In this document: piece after piece, positions 18,896 to 29,235 of the stretch
How positions within the stretch are numbered: position 1 is the first letter of the stretch
How the letters are laid out: every line of letters starts with the position of its first letter
Assembly: GCF_001870485.1 (NCBI RefSeq)
Contig: NZ_MDKE01000070.1
Location: 1-64,000, forward strand
Length of the DNA: 64,000 nt
Direction: 5' to 3'
Origin: Oceanisphaera psychrotolerans
GTDB taxonomy: Bacteria > Pseudomonadota > Gammaproteobacteria > Enterobacterales > Aeromonadaceae
Notes under the pieces: model-generated
Databases searched by the model: none
Seen by the model: the letters and a program-made list of their open reading frames with translations, nothing else
What the model was told of the DNA's origin: nothing
Position numbers and translations under genes: made by a program

Positions 18896-19818
18896 ATGCA
18901 CGACTCTCGGCTCCCCCCCTTTACCCTGGCGCTGCTGCACCCGCGCTATGCATTGAACTGGCTGGGCCTCGGCTTGCTGTGGCTGCTGGTGACACTGTTA
19001 CCCTGGCGCGCCAGATGGCACTGGGCCGCGGCCTGGGCAGGCTGTCGATGAAACTGCTGAAATCCCGGGTCAGGGTCGCCCGCCGTAATCTGGAACTGGC
19101 GTTGCCGGAACTGGACGCGAGTGCGCGGGAACGCACTCTCGAGGCCAACTTCGAGAGCGTGGGCTGCGCCGTGTTCGAGACCGGCATGGCCTGGTTCTGG
19201 CCCCACTGGCGCATGGGTGCCATCACCCGCATGGAAGGCACCGAGCATGTGGACGCGGCCGTGGCCAGGGGCCAGGGCATGCTGCTGCTGTCGGCCCACT
19301 TTCTCACTCTGGAGCTCAACGCCCGCCAGTTCGGCCTCTATCGGCCCGGCGTCGGCGTTTACCGTCCCAACACCAACCCGGTGCTGGAATACGCCCAGGT
19401 GCAGGGCCGCTGCCGCTCCAACAAGTATCTGGTGGACCGGCTCGACATCAAGGGCATGCTCAAGGCCCTGCGCCAGGGCGATGCGCTCTGGTATGCGCCG
19501 GACCACGACTACGGTCGCCATGCCAGCGTGTTCGTGCCCTTCTTCGCGGTCGAAGAAGCCGCGACCATCACCGGCACCGCTACCCTGGCCCGGGTCAAGA
19601 AAACCGTTACCCTGCCCTGCTTCACCCTGCGCGAAAAAGACGGTTACCGGTTGTTGATCCAGCCCCCCATGGCCGACTTTCCGGTCGGTGACGACGTGCA
19701 GGATGCCATCGCCAGCAACCGGGTGCTGGAAGCCGCCATCCGCCTCGCCCCGGAGCAGTACATGTGGCTGCACCGCCGCTTCAAGACCACGCCGAAAGGC
19801 GTGCCGTATCGGTACTGA
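18896..19818 (+). CDS. lpxL: lipid A lauroyl/acyl acyltransferase LpxL-like (one-base deletion near 19020)
   Basis: This inner-membrane enzyme adds a secondary acyl chain to lipid A. The N-terminus [23 protein letters not shown] with its membrane anchor is in one frame from ATG 18896 (or 18884). The rest, from [16 protein letters not shown], is in the next. One C added near 19020 (CACTGG to CACCTGG) joins them into 307 residues, the LpxL length. The catalytic HX4E motif is in [14 protein letters not shown]. It is divergent from hldE, which fits envelope biogenesis. LpxL rather than LpxM or LpxP is my judgement from the N-terminus. Confidence 0.85.
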
Positions 19819-20057
19819 AAGAAGGAACAGACAGGATGAGGCTTCAAGCTTTCGGCTTCAAGCCCATTTATAGTTCACAATAAATCGCCTGATAAGTGAA
19901 ATATCAACAGGTGTGTCTCTTCAACATACTTAATCAATGGGATTGGAAGCCTGCTATGCACATATTAAAAAAGATGGCATGCGGTCATTGATTTCAACAG
20001 CCTCGATGTCATTTCATTGACGCCTAATATCTACATGATAACTTTATCACCTGAAAT

Positions 20058-20360
20058 TCAGCGTTCGACAAGGCAATATTCCGTACTATCATTCGTTGAA
20101 TGCCAGCTACCACTAAACCCATGCATCACCTCATGAGTAATGCAAAGGGGATATACATCCCGCCGTATCTGTATCTGACATACATTGTGTGTGCAGCGTG
20201 AAAGACCCAATGCGTCCTTGCGCTCTTTTATTTCATCAACCAGCCTGATTTCGGCAAAGATAACATCAACCTTGGGTGATGGAGATGAAGCCATCGTGGA
20301 GCACCCAGACACCAGAACCGCAAGCAGAAATATCATTTCTTTTGTGAAAACAGCCAGCAT
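20058..20360 (-). CDS. small putative lipoprotein with an HExxH motif
   Basis: The 100-residue protein starts with a lipoprotein signal (LLAVLVSGC, lipobox Cys at residue 20). It contains HEVMH near residue 76, which fits the zinc-binding HExxH of metallopeptidases, within a Cys-containing C-terminal half. AGG lies six bases before the ATG. It does not match a family I can name with certainty. The AT-rich composition differs from its neighbours and suggests transfer. An outer-membrane zinc-binding lipoprotein is a guess; HExxH alone in so short a protein is weak evidence for protease activity. Confidence 0.55.
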   Translation of the reverse strand: MLAVFTKEMIFLLAVLVSGCSTMASSPSPKVDVIFAEIRLVDEIKERKDALGLSRCTHNVCQIQIRRDVYPLCITHEVMHGFSGSWHSTNDSTEYCLVER

Positions 20361-20798
20361 AACAACCTGCCTATTGTTTAATCCAGAATCAGACTTTTAA
20401 TACAACGATTAAAATAGCTACCTCTAAAAGAGCCAAATCAGTCAGATCCAAAAACAAACAACGAGGACAAGGTTAAATAAATCTTCGCCCATCCCTGACT
20501 CCGACTTATAATGCAGCAATGCAGTCACCAAGCAAATCCATGCCTATGTATTAATTTTATGTGCACAGCCTGCAACATCAAGTCGATATATAGCTTATTA
20601 ATAGAAAGATAAACGCCAAATCCTGGTAATAACTTTCGATTTAATGATGTGAGTTTCGAAATAAAACACTATCAATTGATGAGAAACGACTCTGCCATCA
20701 GGGCCGCATTACTTATACAAAGAGTGAACCGGGCAGTAGCACCGTCAGGGATGCCGGACGCCTCAAGCCCTGCCGAAAAAGCATACCGACCAGATGCA

Positions 20799-20829
20799 AA
20801 GCCGGAAGCTGGTCTTAAACTTCCGGCTT
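20799..20829 (-). terminator. probable terminator of glnE
   Basis: AAGCCGGAAG at 20799 pairs with CTTCCGGCTT at 20820, a ten-base-pair stem with an 11-base loop, just past the glnE stop. The T-run on the minus strand is short, so efficiency is uncertain. Confidence 0.55.
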
Positions 20830-20834
20830 ACTTC

Positions 20835-23713
20835 TTACGACAACCCTCTTTCCGCTCCCAGCCACTTATTCCAGCTGGTGATCACCCAGTCCCGCTCCTG
20901 AGTGAGTTCGGTGTCCGGTAGCAGGCCCGGCTGGTCCGACAGACTCAGGCGGTGGCCTCTGTCGCGAATGGCGCAATAGGCTGTCCTCAGCCGCCGGGCT
21001 TCGTCATCCTCCAGCAACCCGACTTCCACCGCCGACTCCAGAATACGGATATTGTCCGACCAGCGAGTCAGAGCCTTCGGATACTCACGCCCATGAGCCA
21101 GCACCAGATACTGGGTCAGAAACTCGATATCCACCAGCCCGCCTGCCGACTGCTTGAGATGAAACTCGCCGGGGCCGGCCTTGATCAGGTGACTGCGCAT
21201 CTTCTCGCGCATCTTGATCACCTCTTCCGCCAGGGCCACATGATCGCGGGTGAGACTCAGGGCCTCCCGCCGGATCCGCTCGAACTCCTGATGCAGGGCC
21301 ACATCGCCCACGATCAGCCGGCTGCGCACCAATGCCTGATGCTCCCAGGTCCAGGCTTCGTTCTGCAGATAATGCTGATAGGCATCCAGCGGGCTCACCA
21401 TCAGCCCCGCGTTGCCGCTGGGCCGCAGCCGCATGTCCAGCTCGTACAGCACCCCGCTGGGGGTGCGGGTGCTGAACAGATGGATGATGCGCTGGGCCAG
21501 ACGCAGATAGAACTGGCGCACATCCAGCGGCTTGCTGCCATTGGTCTGGCCCTTGAGCCCGGCCTCCTGCACGAACACCAGATCGAGATCCGAGCTGTAG
21601 GCCAGCTCGATGCCGCCCAGCTTGCCGTACGCCACCACCCCAAAGCCCCGGCGCGGACTGTCCGCCAGCACCTCGGGTACCCCGTGGCGCTCGCTTATCT
21701 GGGTCCAGGCTGATTGACCACCTCCTCGACGATGGCTTCCGCCAGCCAGGTCAGGTGATCGCTCACCTTCATCAACGGCAGGGCGCCGGCGATATCGGCG
21801 GCGGCGATACGCAACAGATGGATCTGCTTGAACTGGCGCAGCGCCTCCATCTGCTGCTCCACATCCTCTTCCGGCACCCGCAGCAGGAACTGACGCAATT
21901 CGCCCCGGTAGGCATCGAGCGGCATCGGGTTGTACAGCGCCTGGGGTACCAGCAGCTCATCCAGCAGTATCGGATAACGGGCCAGCTGTTCAGACACCAG
22001 CGAGCTGGCTTCGCACAGCCGGATCAGCTGGGTCAGGGCGCCGGCATTTTCCACCAGCAATTGCAGATAGGCGGTGCGGGTGACGATTTGCAGCAGCAGC
22101 TTCTGTAGCCGGGAAAACAGGATGCCGGGGGTATCCGACTGGCTGACTTTATCCAGCAACACCGGCATCAATTTTTCCAGCGCCTGTCGCCCCTGGGGCC
22201 CCATGGCCCGCCGCGGACATTCCTCCTTGAAGGTGTTGAGCGCCCGCGCCAGGCGCGTCGCCTTGTCCTCGGCCATGCCCTGCTCCTGCAGCACCGGGAT
22301 CAGCTCCTGCTCTTCCCAGTCGGTCTGCCAGAGATCGAACCAGATCTGGGCCACCCCTTCTTCTTCGGCCTCGGTGCTGTCCCCGATCAGTCCCTCGAAC
22401 TGCCGGTGTACGGCCGCCATGGCCTGGCGCAGCTCCTGATAACACGCCTCCCAGCTTGCATGCCCCATCAGCCAGGCCAGTCGGCAACGATTGAGGTCGT
22501 CCTGCGGCAGAGTCTGGGTCTGCTGATCGGCGAAGGCCTGCAGGAAGTTCTCGACCCGGCGCAGCAGACGATAACTCTGGTGCAGCAGCTCGCTTTCTTC
22601 CACCGTCAGCGCGCCGGATTCACAGGCCGCCGACAACGCGTGGGGCAGGTGGCGCACCTGCAGCGCCGGCTCACGACCGCCACGGATCAGCTGAAATACC
22701 TGGGCGATAAATTCCACCTCGCGGATGCCGCCGGCCCCCAGCTTGATGTTGTCCTGCAACCCCTTGCGCCGCACTTCGGCGGCGATCATCGCCTTCATCT
22801 GGCGCAGGGAGTCGATCACCCCGAAGTCGATATAACGACGAAACACGAAGGGCTTGAGCATGGCGCGCAGCTCGGCGGTATATTCGCCCTCGTCGTTGAG
22901 TATGCGCGCCTTGACCATGGCGTAACGCTCCCAGGTGCGGCCATGATGCTGGTAATAGTCTTCCATGGCGGCGAAGCTGACCGCCAGCGGCCCCGACTCA
23001 CCGAAGGGCCGCAGTCGCATATCGACCCGGTACACCTGACCGTCGACGGTCGTCTGGTGCAGGGCATTGACCAGCTTCTGTCCCAGCCGGATAAAAAACT
23101 GCTGGTTGGACAGCTCGCGGCGACCGCCCCGGGTCACTCCGTTATGAGGAAAGGTAAAAATCAGATCGATATCGGAGGAAAAATTCAGCTCACGCCCTCC
23201 CAACTTGCCCATGCCCAGGATCAGCAGGGGCACGGCGTTACCCTCGGCATCGGTCGGCGTGCCCAGTTCGGCGCACTGCCGCCGGTACCACCAGCGATAG
23301 GCGGCCACAATCAGCGCATCGGCCAGCGCCGAAATGTGTTCGAAGCTTTCTTCCACCTCGGCACCCAGCAGCATTTCCCGCCAGGCGATCAGCAACAGTT
23401 CGCGCCGGCGAAAGCGGCGCAGGGTGCGCTGCAGGCCCGGCTCGTCGTTCACCTCGGCCAGCAGATTTGCCAGCTCCGGTTGATAACGACCAGAACGACT
23501 GGCGTTGTGCAGATCCTGCTCGTCGTCCAGCTCCAGCGCCAGCTCGGGCTGCTGGCACAGGCTGTCGGCGGCAAAATCGCTGCAGGCAAAAAGGGTGCGC
23601 AACTGGGAACAACGTTGCTCGCTCAGGCCGGCTATCAGCCCGGCGGCGCGATCTTCAAAACGGGACCAGTGCTTGTCGGCCTGGGTCTTCAGCAGGGAGG
23701 GCATATCAACCAT
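20835..23713 (-). CDS. glnE: glutamine synthetase adenylyltransferase/removase GlnE (one-base deletion near 21710)
   Basis: GlnE adds or removes AMP on glutamine synthetase according to PII state. It has two nucleotidyltransferase domains: the removase half (ILGMGKLGGRELNFSSDIDLIF, from about residue 185) and the adenylylating half (VVAYGKLGGIELAYSSDLDLVF). The junction is broken near 21710, where CAGCCTGG should be CAGGCCTGG to read VVNQAWTQISERHG. One base restores 959 residues. I start at ATG 23713, with AAGGA eight bases upstream; earlier ATGs in the frame are less well placed. Confidence 0.93.
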
Positions 23714-23879
23714 GTACATATCCTTGTCGGCAGCGTCTGACTGCAGATTATCATTGTTGTGGTCGTTGCACAGTGCGCCGGTGCAGATTGTCACAGGTCG
23801 CAGGTATCGAAGCGCGCGCTTGCACTGAGGGTAATGGCTGATTTAGTCTGTAGCGGACTTATTATGTCAGGACCTGTTG

Positions 23880-24293
23880 ATGGATCTTTCAGTTATCGGC
23901 CACCACCTCGAACGGCTCGACGAGCAATCGACCACCGGCTTCCGCTTTCAGTGTTTTCCCATCTCCGGCGATGTCGAGGTGCTCAAGGTCACCGTCGAGG
24001 GACGAGAAGAACTGCCGTTGTTTATTTCCGTCTCCGACGATCAGATTCTCTGTATCAGCTATCTGTGGGACGAGCGTCAGGTCGCCCCGGATCGCCGCCA
24101 GGCCATGCTCGAGGCCATGCTCGACATGAATATTCCCATGCCACTGTCGGCCTTTGCCCGGCTCGATGACTGGTACGTGGTGTTCGGCGCCCTGTCACTC
24201 AACTCCGCGCTGGACGATATCGAGCACGAGCTGGCGGTGTTGAGCGACAACTGCCTGGAGGTGATCGAGGACATGGCGGAGTTTTTATTATGA
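23880..24293 (+). CDS. yjfI: YjfI-like DUF2170 protein
   Basis: The 137-residue acidic protein matches the DUF2170/YjfI family: short, with the central LPLFISVSDDQILCISYLWDE region and NIPMPLSAFARLDDWYVVFGAL following. In E. coli yjfI precedes the PspA/IM30-like yjfJ. Here too the next gene is a PspA-like coiled-coil protein, which supports the call. AGGA lies eight bases before the ATG. Function is unknown; involvement in membrane-stress handling is inferred only from the PspA partner. The three-gene unit runs opposite to glnE and ygiF. Confidence 0.8.
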   Translation: MDLSVIGHHLERLDEQSTTGFRFQCFPISGDVEVLKVTVEGREELPLFISVSDDQILCISYLWDERQVAPDRRQAMLEAMLDMNIPMPLSAFARLDDWYVVFGALSLNSALDDIEHELAVLSDNCLEVIEDMAEFLL

Positions 24294-24303
24294 GGGCCGG
24301 CCG

Positions 24304-24933
24304 ATGAGCACTCTGGGCCAGGTACTGCGCAGTCTGCAGAACTCGGAAAATGGCAGCCTGGACCCGGACCGGGTCTGTGTGCAGCTATTGCGCGATTGCC
24401 GCCATGCCGAGCAACACCTGCAGGGGCTGGCGCGTCAGTGTCGCCAGCTCGACCTCGATATCGAGCAGTTGCGTCGGCAACAATCCATATTGCAGCAACT
24501 GCACGCCGAGCGGGAACAGGCGACACTGGCCGCCCTGTCGCAAGGGCGGCAGGAACAGGCTCGGCAACGAGCCGCCGAGGTAGCCTGCCTGGAAGACCGG
24601 CAGTATAGCGGTCAGGCCGAACTGGCCGACCTGCTAAAACGGCAGAGCTACTATCATGGACGCTGGCTGAGCGCCGAGCGTCATTATCACGATCTCTGCC
24701 GCCAGCTGGCCATGGCCAAAACCACCGCCTGCGTGCGCAAGACCATGAGCGCCATTCGCCGGCACCCGGCGGTGACCCTGGTCAACGCCAAGCAGGCGCT
24801 GGCCGACATACGGGCACGCGAGCAGCAGCAGGCGGCTGACTCGGAGCCCGAAGCCACGCCGCACGCCGCCGAAGCACATAGTGCCGACCAGGTTCTGGCA
24901 CGACTACAGCAACGGCTGGGGGGGCAATCATGA
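24304..24933 (+). CDS. PspA/IM30-like coiled-coil protein
   Basis: The 209-residue protein is almost wholly helical and charged, with a long predicted coiled coil from about residue 30 to 130 (heptads rich in Gln, Arg, Glu and Leu). A second helix holds AMAKTTACVRKTMSAIRRH, followed by a low-complexity tail ending VLARLQQRLGG. Position after yjfI points to the PspA/IM30 (YjfJ) group, which binds membranes and forms large oligomers. Similarity is at the level of pattern, not clear motifs. Its stop overlaps the next start (ATGA). Confidence 0.6.
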   Translation: MSTLGQVLRSLQNSENGSLDPDRVCVQLLRDCRHAEQHLQGLARQCRQLDLDIEQLRRQQSILQQLHAEREQATLAALSQGRQEQARQRAAEVACLEDRQYSGQAELADLLKRQSYYHGRWLSAERHYHDLCRQLAMAKTTACVRKTMSAIRRHPAVTLVNAKQALADIRAREQQQAADSEPEATPHAAEAHSADQVLARLQQRLGGQS

Positions 24934-25262
24934 GCCAACGCAAGCTGCCGCAGAAATGGCAAAGCTCGGTGCGCGCCGCCAAGGCGGTGCAGGTCGCCTT
25001 CGATATGGATGAAACCCTGCAGTATCAGATCCGGCGCGAGGCGCTGGATAACGGCCTGAGTCCTTCGGATCAGATCCGCCATATTCTGACCTTGCCCACC
25101 GCCGACAAGCCCAAGCGCCCGCGCTTGACGGTGTCACTCAGCCCGGAAGATTATTTCTATCTGGCTGAACGCTACGGCCTGCAGCCCGAACAGCAACTGG
25201 AAATCAAACACCGGGTGATGGATGAGCTGCTGGCCTACAGCCAGCAGATGCTGAAGCCCTGA
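24930..25262 (+). CDS. small protein of unknown function, possible double ribbon-helix-helix
   Basis: I do not recognise this 110-residue protein. Two segments, VQVAFDMDETLQYQIRREAL (about residues 20-39, followed by GLSPSDQIRHIL) and LTVSLSPEDYFYLAERYGL (about 66-84), each look like a beta strand followed by two helices. This is the ribbon-helix-helix pattern of small DNA-binding proteins. It is co-translated with the PspA-like gene, so it may regulate or bind it. The fold call is an inference from spacing and hydrophobicity only. Confidence 0.5.
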   Translation: MSQRKLPQKWQSSVRAAKAVQVAFDMDETLQYQIRREALDNGLSPSDQIRHILTLPTADKPKRPRLTVSLSPEDYFYLAERYGLQPEQQLEIKHRVMDELLAYSQQMLKP

Positions 25263-25361
25263 GTGGCCTGCCTCAAGGTCAACCATCGCGATAAGCAATA
25301 TTCTATCGCTAATGTCGATTCTGGGGCTGATTTACCTTTATCTTCATCCCCGCGAAGTATC

Positions 25362-25461
25362 GTCACCCCCGCGAAGGCGGGGGGCCAGTGCCGTTGCAGA
25401 CGCCCCTCAGTCTGACCGTTCTGCGCCACAAGTTCTGGATTCCCGCCTTCGCGGGAATGAC
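25362..25461. repeat. inverted pair of REP-like palindromes (REPIN-type element)
   Basis: Two 27-base units face each other: GTCAC..GCGAAGGCGG..CCAG at 25362-25388 and its inverse CTGG..CCGCCTTCGCGG..GTGAC-like at 25435-25461, separated by 46 bases. Each has its own palindromic core (CCCGC..GCGGG), and the two pair over the full unit. A partial third copy (ATCCCCGCGAAGTAT) lies at 25346. Paired REP sequences of this kind are scattered by RAYT transposases; none is in the window. Confidence 0.75.
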
Positions 25462-25492
25462 AAGAATAATTCGGTGTTCAGCAAGAGCCGTT

Positions 25493-27004
25493 TCAGCGCC
25501 AGTAAGGCTCCAGCAACAATGCCTGGGCCCGGGACTGCTCCAGCGCCTCCAGCAGAAAACGCTGCTTGCGTTCCAGCCATTCATCGAGCTCGGCACTGTC
25601 CTGCCCATCCAGCTCGTCGCGCAGGTCCCGCAGGGGCGACAGCATATCCAGGTCTTCGATGCCACGCAGTATGTCGAGCCAGGGCATGCGAAACGCCATC
25701 CGCTCCGTTTCCGGGTACAGCTCGCTGAAACAAAGTCCGACCATCAGGTTCCGTCTAAGCTTGCCCTTTTGCTGGATATATTGCTCACCATTCAATTCCG
25801 GTTTACCCAGCGCGCTGTGACACAGCGTATGCCAGCTGTCATCCAGCCGTTGCCGGGCAAGGCTGGCCACCGGGGCGGCCAGCCGGGCGGTCTGTTCGGC
25901 GGCCAGTCCCGCCCGCCAGTCTTGCCGGTACAGCCAATGGGTCAGACGCAACATCAGCCGTCCGTAACGAGGGCTGTAAAACAGCGCCCGCAACTGATCT
26001 TCTCCGGGTAACTGCGCCTGCTCAGTCGTCAAGGTGCTGAGCAGTGTTTTCTGACAGTCCAGCCGACGCAGGTAATGGCCCTTGTCGGCGGTGAGGTGCG
26101 CCAGCATCTGGGCCCGGTCCAGCCAGGAGAGCTGCTGCTGCAACCACAGCAGGTCATCGATCCAGCCACTGTTGACCCGGTGCGACACCAGCTCGCCGAA
26201 CAGCAGCAGGGTCTGGTGGACCAGAGAAACCCCTTCTCTCAGCTGAACCAGCCATTCGAGATCCGGTTCGGCCAGCCAGCCTTCCTCATGCTGCTGCCAG
26301 TGGCGCAGCCCCTTGTGCAGCAGGGCGACCATGGTGGGCTCACAGGCATCCTCGGGCTGCAATGCCAGCGGCTCCAGCATCCGCAGCCGGGGCCTGGGGC
26401 TCAGCCCCGCCAAGCGGTAACCGCGCTGGGCCTTGGAAACCGCCCCCAGCCGCAGCCCCCCCTCTTTGATCAGGGTTTCGGCCAGATCGAACAGCTGGGA
26501 GGCATCGCCCTTGACCAGCTCCAGCTCCAGTTCGTGAATCGGCTCACGCCACTCCCCCGCCTGCACCTCGCCCTCATCCAGCGCCAACTCGATTTCGGTG
26601 CCGTCGATGGCCAGCACCCAGCGCCGGCGCAGAAAGTTGGTGCTGAACAGCGGTTGCAGAGAGTGCTGAAGCCGTTCCAGATCCATTCCTTCGGGCCAGA
26701 TCCGGGCCGGGAACAGCAACAAATCCGGACTATGCACCGTCAGGGGCACATTGTATTCCGGCCGTTGATGCAAGCCGCCCACCTGGCTGCCCGCCAGCTT
26801 GACGGTTTGCTCCATTTCGCCGTTCTGACTGCGAATGCGCAGACCGGCATCCATACGGCGCAGCGCCAGATCGACGGTATCGAAATAGGTATTGGCCAGA
26901 TGTTGCTGGTCTTGCTTGAGGATTTGGTAAGATTGCAACAGCGTTGGCAGGCGGCTGCCGACCTCGGGTGAGACAAGAAACTTGAGCTCGATTTCTGTAT
27001 CCAT
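25493..27004 (-). CDS. ygiF: inorganic triphosphatase, CYTH-CHAD protein YgiF
   Basis: The 503-residue protein joins an N-terminal CYTH domain (MDTEIELKFLV with the ExExK signature at residues 4-8; tunnel residues in RRWVLAIDGTEIELALDEG) to a C-terminal CHAD domain of helical His-rich repeats from about residue 220. It hydrolyses tripolyphosphate in E. coli. I start at ATG 27004, since MDTEIELKF is the conserved N-terminus; the upstream in-frame extension has no ribosome site. It belongs to the conserved ygiF-glnE-hldE block. Confidence 0.88.
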   Translation of the reverse strand: MDTEIELKFLVSPEVGSRLPTLLQSYQILKQDQQHLANTYFDTVDLALRRMDAGLRIRSQNGEMEQTVKLAGSQVGGLHQRPEYNVPLTVHSPDLLLFPARIWPEGMDLERLQHSLQPLFSTNFLRRRWVLAIDGTEIELALDEGEVQAGEWREPIHELELELVKGDASQLFDLAETLIKEGGLRLGAVSKAQRGYRLAGLSPRPRLRMLEPLALQPEDACEPTMVALLHKGLRHWQQHEEGWLAEPDLEWLVQLREGVSLVHQTLLLFGELVSHRVNSGWIDDLLWLQQQLSWLDRAQMLAHLTADKGHYLRRLDCQKTLLSTLTTEQAQLPGEDQLRALFYSPRYGRLMLRLTHWLYRQDWRAGLAAEQTARLAAPVASLARQRLDDSWHTLCHSALGKPELNGEQYIQQKGKLRRNLMVGLCFSELYPETERMAFRMPWLDILRGIEDLDMLSPLRDLRDELDGQDSAELDEWLERKQRFLLEALEQSRAQALLLEPYWR

Positions 27005-27172
27005 AAGGGCGTCCGGAAATACCAACCTTCTGATTTGATGGTGGAAAAGGAAAACAGCCATCAGAGTAGCATGACAGTTTTATGAAAATGCTGTTTTCTT
27101 GCCTTTGTAGTTAAGTTACCATTCGCGCCACTTTAATGTATCGAGTGTTTTTTCACCGACACAGGGTTGGCC

Positions 27173-27852
27173 ATGCCAGTAAATACTATTTTAGGACTCT
27201 TTGCCAAGTCTCCAATCAAGCCTCTGCAGAAGCATGTGATGAAAGTCCATGAGGCTGCGCAGCAATTGGTGCCTTTTTTCGACTCCATGTGGGAGCAGGA
27301 CTGGGAACAGGCCGAGCTGATTCAGCGACGCATTTCCCAGCTTGAACGGGAAGCCGATGCGCTGAAGCGGGAAATCCGCCTCAAGCTCCCCCGCGGTCTC
27401 TTCATGCCGGTTGAACGTACCGACATGCTGGAACTGCTCACCCAGCAGGACAAGATTGCCAACAAGGCAAAAGACATCTCCGGCCGTATCGTCGGCCGCC
27501 GGATGAGTATTCCGCCGCAACTCAAGACGGCCTTCATGGATTACCTCAACCGGTGTATCGAGCTACCGCACAGGCTGCCAAGGCCATCGACGAGCTCGAC
27601 GAACTGCTGGAAACCGGTTTCAAGGGGCGGGAAATGGATCTGGTCACCGACATGATCCACCAGCTCGATCTGATCGAGGATGATACCGATGTGATGCAGG
27701 CCAAGCTGCGCAAGCAGTTGCAGGCCATCGAAGACGGTTATAACCCCATCGACATCATGTTCCTGTACAAGATCCTCGAGTGGGTTGGCGACCTGGCAGA
27801 TCAGGCCGAACGGGTTGGTTCCCGTTTAGAACTGATGCTGTCCCGTTCCTGA
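27173..27852 (+). CDS. DUF47/PhoU-like Pit accessory protein (one-base deletion near 27562)
   Basis: The helical protein of the TIGR00153/DUF47 family almost always pairs with a Pit phosphate transporter and is thought to adjust its activity. AGGG lies eight bases before ATG 27173. The first half ends at FMDYLNRCI; the second frame resumes with ATAQAAKAIDELDELLETGF. The sequence ATCGAGCTACC should be ATCGACGCTACC. With that base restored the protein has 226 residues, the family norm, and PhoU-like charged helices throughout (QQDKIANKAKDISGR). It is 22 bases upstream of pit. Confidence 0.87.
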
Positions 27853-27874
27853 GCGAAATAAACAAGGTATAACA

Positions 27875-29139
27875 ATGGATATCATCGCTAACTACGGCAC
27901 CACGCTGATTCTGGTGGCGGCGCTCTTCGGCTTTTTTATGGCCTGGGGTATCGGCGCCAACGATGTGGCCAACGCCATGGGGACCTCGGTTGGTACCCGC
28001 TCACTGACTATCAAGCAGGCGATCATCATCGCCATGATCTTCGAGTTCGCCGGCGCCTACCTGGCCGGCGGCGAAGTCACCTCCACCATCCGTAGCGGTA
28101 TCATCGACTCCAGCGCCTTTGAAGGCCACCCGGACCTGCTGGTGTTTGGCATGATTGCCTCACTGCTGGCTGCGGGCACCTGGCTGCTGCTGGCGTCCTA
28201 CTTTGGCTGGCCGGTCTCCACCACCCATTCCATTATCGGCGCCATCATCGGTTTCGCCTGGTGGCTCTGGGCTCGGAAGCGGTACACTGGGACAAGGTCG
28301 CCGGTGTGGTCGGCTCCTGGATTGTCACCCCGGCCCTGTCCGGCGTGCTCGCCTACTTCACCTTCATCAGTGTGCAACGGTTGATCTTCAACGCCGACAA
28401 CCCGCTGGCCGCCGCCAAGAAATACGTTCCCATCTACATCTTCATGACGGTGATGGTGATCTGCCTGGTGACCCTGAAGAAGGGCCTCAAGCATGTCGGT
28501 CTCGAGATGACCGACGTCCAGAGCTGGGGGCTGTCGGTCATCGTTTCGTTGATCAGCGCCGTGCTCTGCGGCTTCTATATCCAGCGTCAGCAATACAACC
28601 CTCTGGACGACAAGGACATGCACTTCTCCAACGTGGAGAAGGTGTTCGGTATCCTGATGGTGGTTACCGCCTGTGCCATGGCCTTTGCCCACGGCTCCAA
28701 CGATGTGGCCAATGCCATTGGCCCGCTGTCTGCCGTGGTCAGCATCGTCGAAAGCTCGGGACAGATTGCGTCCCAGTCCAGTATCGCCTGGTGGATATTG
28801 CCCCTGGGCGGTATCGGTATCGTGATCGGCCTGGCTTCGCTTGGCCACAAGGTGATGGCCACCGTCGGTACCGGCATTACTCACCTGACGCCCAGCCGTG
28901 GCTTTGCCGCCCAGCTGGCCACCGCTGCGACAGTGGTGATCGCATCAGGCACCGGCCTGCCGATTTCCACCACGCAAACCCTGGTGGGTGCGGTGATGGG
29001 GGTGGGTCTGGCCCGGGGGATCGCGGCGCTCAATCTTAACGTATTGCGCAACATAGTGGTTTCCTGGATAGTCACGCTGCCTGCCGGTGCCATTCTGGCC
29101 ATCGTCTTTTTCTATATCATTCGGTCACTGTTCAGCTAA
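27875..29139 (+). CDS. pit: inorganic phosphate transporter, Pit family (one-base deletion near 28258)
   Basis: The inner-membrane low-affinity phosphate carrier has the duplicated PiT signature: GANDVANAMGTSVGTR near residue 28 and HGSNDVANAIGPLSAVV in the second half, each with a PVSTTHS/PISTTQT partner. The frame is lost near 28258, where GCCTGGTGGCT should be GCCCTGGTGGCT to read FALVALGSEAV. The repaired protein has 421 residues with 10-11 helices. It forms an operon with the DUF47 gene. Confidence 0.9.
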
Positions 29140-29151
29140 GCACCGACATCG

Positions 29152-29170
29152 GGGGGACAAAGCGTCCCCC
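29152..29170 (+). terminator. weak terminator after pit
   Basis: GGGGGAC and GTCCCCC form a seven-base-pair stem around a five-base loop. The tail (TGTTCTTGTCC) is only moderately T-rich. Confidence 0.5.
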
Positions 29171-29235
29171 TGTTCTTGTCCTCCCCTCTCTTGCCGATTA
29201 CCATGACTCCATCGTTGAGAGTGAAGGAATTCCAG

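Larger units (their letters stand above)
19819..20834. other. AT-rich intergenic island
   Basis: About 1 kb between lpxL and glnE is visibly richer in A and T than the window as a whole. It carries only the small lipoprotein gene at 20058-20360. An open frame at 20649-20921 runs into glnE antisense and has no ribosome site, so I leave it out. Just after lpxL, GGCTTCAAGC is repeated directly. Otherwise I see no gene, repeat family or RNA here. Confidence 0.5.

Noticed and set aside
20649-20921. 90-codon frame in the AT-rich island
   Set aside because: It overlaps the glnE 3' end and terminator, has no ribosome site and no recognisable sequence.
22406-23740. 444-codon open frame opposite glnE
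   Set aside because: Antisense shadow; glnE is clearly the real gene.
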